A stretch of 64,000 nucleotides of DNA from an uncultured Hyphomonas sp. (GTDB taxonomy: Bacteria; Pseudomonadota; Alphaproteobacteria; Caulobacterales; Hyphomonadaceae). This document shows, piece after piece, positions 60,961 through 64,000 of the stretch. The stretch is taken from NCBI RefSeq assembly GCF_963678875.1, contig NZ_OY787456.1, positions 2,675,873 through 2,739,872 of the forward strand. Reading direction: 5' to 3'. Under the pieces are notes generated by a model that did not search any database, was not told the DNA's origin, and saw only the letters and a list, made by a program, of their open reading frames with translations. Each line of letters starts with the position of its first letter. Within the stretch, counting starts at the first letter, position 1. The translations under genes were made by a program, and so were the position numbers.

Positions 60961-61284
60961 CTAGAAAGGCAGCTTCATGCCGGGCGGGATCGGCAGGCCG
61001 GCGGTCAGTTCCTTGGTCATTTCCTCGGCCTTCTGCTCGGCGCGGTCCTTGGCATCGCGATGGGCGGCGACGATCAGGTCCTCGAGCATCTCGGCGTCGT
61101 CTTCGGAGAGCAGCGTCGGGTCGATCTTGATGGAGATCATCTCGCCCTTGCCGGTCATCTTCACATTGACCATGCCGCCGCCGGAAACGCCGTCGACTTC
61201 GACCGCAGCGATGTCCTGCTGCAGCTGCTCCATCTTGGCCTGCATTTCCTTCATCTTGCCCATCATGCCCATCAGGTCGCGCAT
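60961..61284 (-). CDS. YbaB/EbfC nucleoid-associated protein
   Basis: 107 residues, YbaB family: MGKMKEMQAKMEQLQQDIA helix, VSGGGMVNVKMTGKGEMISIKIDP strands and the LEDLIVAAHRDAKDRAEQKAEEM helix. It binds DNA as a dimer. It sits directly downstream of dnaX, as in most bacteria. Confidence 0.96.
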   Translation of the reverse strand: MRDLMGMMGKMKEMQAKMEQLQQDIAAVEVDGVSGGGMVNVKMTGKGEMISIKIDPTLLSEDDAEMLEDLIVAAHRDAKDRAEQKAEEMTKELTAGLPIPPGMKLPF

Positions 61285-61326
61285 GGAATTCTCCTCATTT
61301 TCTGTTCAAATTCAAAAAGTTTGGTG

Positions 61327-63249
61327 TCAGTCGTCGAGATCGTCTTCGGGAAGCACATCGCCATCCTCGTTGACGGCGGCATCGGGCATGCCGTCAGCGT
61401 CGCCTTCCGCAGTCTCCGTCTCTTCCGCTCGCACGCGCACATCGATGATCCTGGCGCCGGGGAAGAATTTCAGGATCGAGGCCACTTCCGGATCCTCGCG
61501 GGCATCGCGGAACAGCTTGTCCCGTGCCGCCGTTTCCGCCTCGACCAGCGTTGCCTCGCCCTTCTCGCGGCTGAGGCTGACGAACCAGCTTTCGCCGGTC
61601 CATTCGCGCAGCTTCGTGCCGAGTTCGTTGAGGAAGGTCTGCGAAGCGCCGTCATCCAGATTGACCTCGAGCCGACCGGGCTCAAGGCGTACAAGGCGGA
61701 CGAAATTGCGGATCTGCGCGCGGATCAGCGGCGCGCGGTGTTTCGAGCAAAGGTCGGTAATGTCCTGCAGCGACTTGATGGCGGAGGTCTTCGGCGGTTC
61801 CGGCGCGCTGGCCGCTACCGGCTCGGCCTGCGGCTCTTCCTCCACCGGTGCTGCCTGCTGGGGCTCCGGTTGCGGCGTCTCGGACGTCTGGGGTCGCAGC
61901 ATGGTTACGGTCGCTGACGGGCGGGGCGGCTGTTCGCCGGTCGCAGAAGCGGAGACCGCGCGGGCGCTCGTTCCTCCGCCGTTTCCTCCGGTCTGGGGCG
62001 ACGGCGCGGACGGGCGCGACGGCGCGCTTTGCGCCTCGCCGTTCTCGAGCGCCAGCAGTCGGCGCGCGGCATCCTCGGGCGAGGGCAGGTGCGCTGCATG
62101 CGTCAGGCGGATCAGCACCATCTCGGCCGCGCCATAGGGGCGGGCGGCGTTCTCCGTCTCGGGAATGCCCTTCAGCAGCATCTGCCAGATGCGCGACAGG
62201 GCGGAAACGGCAACGCTTTCGGCAAATTCCCGGCCCTTGGTCCGTTCGATCTCGCTCAGCGAAACGTCGTCTGCGCCTTCCGGCACATATTTGAGCCGCG
62301 TTACCAGATGAGTAAAGTCGGCCAGATCATTGAGGACGACCACCGGATTGGCGCCGGACTCGTACTGCGCCAGAAATTCCTGTAGCGCCGCCTTGACGTC
62401 GCCGCGCACCACATGGCCGAAGAGGTCAACGATGCGGGCGCGGTCGGCGAGGCCAAGCATGCCGCGCACGGCGGCGGCCTCGACATGGCCATTGCCGTGG
62501 GAGATGGCCTGGTCGAGCAGCGACATGCCGTCACGCGCCGAGCCTTCGGCCGCGCGCGCGATCATCGACAGCGCCTCATCCTCGATCGTCACGCCTTCCT
62601 TGGCGGCAATCGTTGAATAGAGCCGCACCAGGTCGGCAGCGGGAATGCGGCGCAGGTCGAAGCGCTGGCAGCGCGACAGAACCGTGATCGGGACTTTACG
62701 GATTTCTGTGGTGGCGAAGATGAATTTCACATGTTCGGGCGGCTCTTCCAACGTCTTCAACAGCCCGTTGAAGGCCTGGGTGGAGAGCATGTGCACTTCG
62801 TCGATGATGTAGACCTTGTAGCGCGCGGTCGAGGGCCGGTAGCGCACCTGGTCGATGATCTCACGAATGTCGTCGATGCCGGTATGGGAGGCGGCGTCCA
62901 TCTCGATCACGTCGACATGGCGGCCGTCCATGATCGCCTGGCAATGCTCTCCGATCTCCTTCAGGTCGATCGTCGGCTTGTCGACCGTATCGGTCTTGTA
63001 ATTGAGGCCGCGCGCCAGAATGCGCGCCGTCGTGGTCTTGCCCACGCCGCGCACGCCGGTCAGCATATAGGCCTGCGCGATCCGTCCGGTCTCGAACGCA
63101 TTTGTCAGCGTACGCACCATCGGCTCCTGGCCAACCATCAGGTCGGAGAAGTCCTTCGGGCGATATTTGCGTGCCAGAACGCGGTAGCCGCTGCCGTCGG
63201 AAGCGGGTTTGTTCGGTTCAATGTCGGATGCGTCGTCGGCCATTGCCAC
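61327..63249 (-). CDS. dnaX: DNA polymerase III subunits gamma/tau
   Basis: 640 residues. The AAA+ ATPase has Walker A GVRGVGKTTTA, DEVH (Walker B) and the SRC sensor (VLSRCQRF). Domain III and a tau-like C-terminus (about 480-600, after a Pro/Ala-rich linker) follow. The region that normally binds zinc through four cysteines reads NYKTDTVDKPTIDLKEIGEHCQ here, with only one Cys left, so the zinc site is lost. A perfect 7-base hairpin (63266-63286) lies in the leader. It loads the clamp and links the polymerase cores. Confidence 0.96.
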   Translation of the reverse strand: MAMADDASDIEPNKPASDGSGYRVLARKYRPKDFSDLMVGQEPMVRTLTNAFETGRIAQAYMLTGVRGVGKTTTARILARGLNYKTDTVDKPTIDLKEIGEHCQAIMDGRHVDVIEMDAASHTGIDDIREIIDQVRYRPSTARYKVYIIDEVHMLSTQAFNGLLKTLEEPPEHVKFIFATTEIRKVPITVLSRCQRFDLRRIPAADLVRLYSTIAAKEGVTIEDEALSMIARAAEGSARDGMSLLDQAISHGNGHVEAAAVRGMLGLADRARIVDLFGHVVRGDVKAALQEFLAQYESGANPVVVLNDLADFTHLVTRLKYVPEGADDVSLSEIERTKGREFAESVAVSALSRIWQMLLKGIPETENAARPYGAAEMVLIRLTHAAHLPSPEDAARRLLALENGEAQSAPSRPSAPSPQTGGNGGGTSARAVSASATGEQPPRPSATVTMLRPQTSETPQPEPQQAAPVEEEPQAEPVAASAPEPPKTSAIKSLQDITDLCSKHRAPLIRAQIRNFVRLVRLEPGRLEVNLDDGASQTFLNELGTKLREWTGESWFVSLSREKGEATLVEAETAARDKLFRDAREDPEVASILKFFPGARIIDVRVRAEETETAEGDADGMPDAAVNEDGDVLPEDDLDD

Positions 63250-63265
63250 TCATATTGGTTGTTGT

Positions 63266-63286
63266 CCGGCCGGCTTCAACGGCCGG
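63266..63286 (-). promoter_or_regulatory. Perfect hairpin in the dnaX leader
   Basis: CCGGCCG and CGGCCGG form a 7-base perfect stem around a 7-base loop, 17 bases before the dnaX ATG. No T-run follows. It could influence transcription or translation of dnaX or be incidental. Confidence 0.3.
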
Positions 63287-63397
63287 CAGGCGGCAAGCAT
63301 AGTCGAGACCCGGCGCAGGAGTCACGAAAGCCGCGGCAGTTTGGCAGAGCCGGCAGGAAAATGCACAGGAATTTTGGATAAAAGCGGCAGGTTCGCC

Positions 63398-63868
63398 TCA
63401 ATGGGCGGGCTCCTGGCACACATCGACCCACGCGGCGCCGGTAATCTCGGCGATCCGCTCGGGCGCGATGCGCACGGCGGCGTTGCGGGCGCCGGCAGCG
63501 GGATAAACCACATCGAAGGTCTTGAGGCTGACATCGCAATAGACGGCAATCGGCTCGGCCAGACCGAAGGGGCATACGCCGCCGACAGGATGGCCGGTAA
63601 TCGCCTCGACGTCTTCGAGCGACAGCATGCGCACCTTGCCGCCGAAGGTCGCCTTGGCCTTCTTGTTGTCGATGCGGGCATCGCCGCGGGCAACCAGCAG
63701 GAAACGTTCGTCCCTGACCGAGAAGGAAAGCGTCTTGGCGATCTGCGCGGGAGCCACGTCATGGGCGGCGGCGGCCTCTTCCACCGTGGCGCTGCTGGCC
63801 TCCGTCTCGATGATGGCGAGGTCGGGGGCGGCGGCGGCAAGGTGGGCGCGAACGCTGTCGATACTCAT
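63398..63868 (-). CDS. YbaK/ProX-type aminoacyl-tRNA deacylase
   Basis: 156 residues from ATG 63868. It is a YbaK/EbsC editing domain: AQIAKTLSFSVRDERFLLVARGDARIDNKKAK with the catalytic Lys, then GHPVGGVCPFGL, the conserved loop of the family. It hydrolyses misacylated tRNA (Cys or Ala on tRNA-Pro type); the exact specificity is unknown. The gene lies between SRP RNA and dnaX. Confidence 0.93.
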   Translation of the reverse strand: MSIDSVRAHLAAAAPDLAIIETEASSATVEEAAAAHDVAPAQIAKTLSFSVRDERFLLVARGDARIDNKKAKATFGGKVRMLSLEDVEAITGHPVGGVCPFGLAEPIAVYCDVSLKTFDVVYPAAGARNAAVRIAPERIAEITGAAWVDVCQEPAH

Positions 63869-63899
63869 GGAAACGTCTCCGCTCGGGAAAAGGGGAGGG

Positions 63900-63998
63900 T
63901 GGGAGACCGGCACGATGACCCGTACACAACTCGTTGGGGCTGCTTCCTTCCGGACCTGACCCGGTTGGCGAGTGGCACGTCCACCACCAGCCTCCCGG
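63900..63998 (-). ncRNA. ffs: Signal recognition particle RNA (small bacterial 4.5S type)
   Basis: On the minus strand the sequence contains GGTCAGGTCCGGAAGGAAGC, the conserved SRP domain IV loop that binds Ffh. The ends GGGAGGCTGG and CCGGTCTCCC pair to close one long hairpin of about 100 bases. The 5' end lies within a few bases of the window's right edge. The 3' end is followed by a C-rich stretch and TTTTCC. The order ffs-dnaX is typical of alphaproteobacteria. Confidence 0.95.
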
Positions 63999-64000
63999 CC

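Noticed and set aside
1..64000. CRISPR array or insertion sequence
   Set aside because: No regularly spaced repeats of CRISPR length and no transposase-like frame were seen.

Overview
The window looks like a chromosomal segment from a GC-rich alphaproteobacterium of the Caulobacterales/Hyphomonadaceae type. The evidence is several alphaproteobacterial gene orders: pmbA-cysQ-DUF4170-ABC exporter, murA-DUF2948-hisD-UPF0262-infA, a response regulator/kinase followed by the cycHJKL (ccmIEFH) genes, degP, a second regulator/kinase pair and glnE, and ffs/dnaX/ybaB/recR. This placement is inferred from synteny and protein character, not from a marker-gene search. Most genes are on the minus strand and many overlap by 4 bases.

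Layout. 0-5.5 kb: an ABC exporter cut by the left edge, DUF4170/CysQ, PmbA, MAPEG, small envelope proteins and a tyrosine phosphatase. 5.6-8.6 kb: an orphan PapD-like chaperone, then a DUF6249 - ECF sigma - membrane protein operon and an unknown gene. 8.9-17.2 kb: Ca/Na antiporter, maf, infA, UPF0262, hisD, VOC, DUF2948, murA, DJ-1/PfpI, P450, a 45-residue basic protein and tRNA-Thr(GGT). 17.2-28 kb: symporter, M3 peptidase, glpK, a gene-transfer-agent (GTA) holin/endolysin pair, nitronate monooxygenase, CorC-like protein, SDR and a CMD-family protein. 28.1-32.6 kb: methylmalonyl-CoA mutase, with an extra small gene locked between its two subunits. 32.6-38.2 kb: methyltransferase, YbjQ, zincin, GFA, amidase, and a second ECF sigma operon beside an EF-hand protein. 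38.2-53.3 kb: glnE, two two-component systems, DegP and the cytochrome c maturation genes. 53.4-64 kb: two secreted proteins, DnaJ, an ArsC-GTA hybrid, ArsR, RecR, LysE, YbaB, DnaX, a YbaK-type deacylase and SRP RNA.

Two loci stand out. First, a complete-looking [FeFe]-hydrogenase (48112-50184, plus strand) sits inside the otherwise collinear minus-strand cytochrome c maturation locus, between the ccmI-like gene and ccmE. It carries all three H-cluster motifs and all accessory FeS ligands, plus a C-terminal SnoaL/NTF2-like tail that is not part of the usual enzyme. No hydE, hydF or hydG is in the window. Second, arsR is followed by one 1178-codon frame in which the N-terminal ~100 residues of a thioredoxin-type arsenate reductase run directly into an N-terminally truncated GTA host-specificity (megatron) protein. 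With the holin/endolysin pair over 30 kb away, this suggests a GTA system that has been rearranged or partly lost, or an assembly chimera.

The rest is largely core metabolism, envelope upkeep and regulation. Functional calls are from motif and family recognition by eye. No database search was run.
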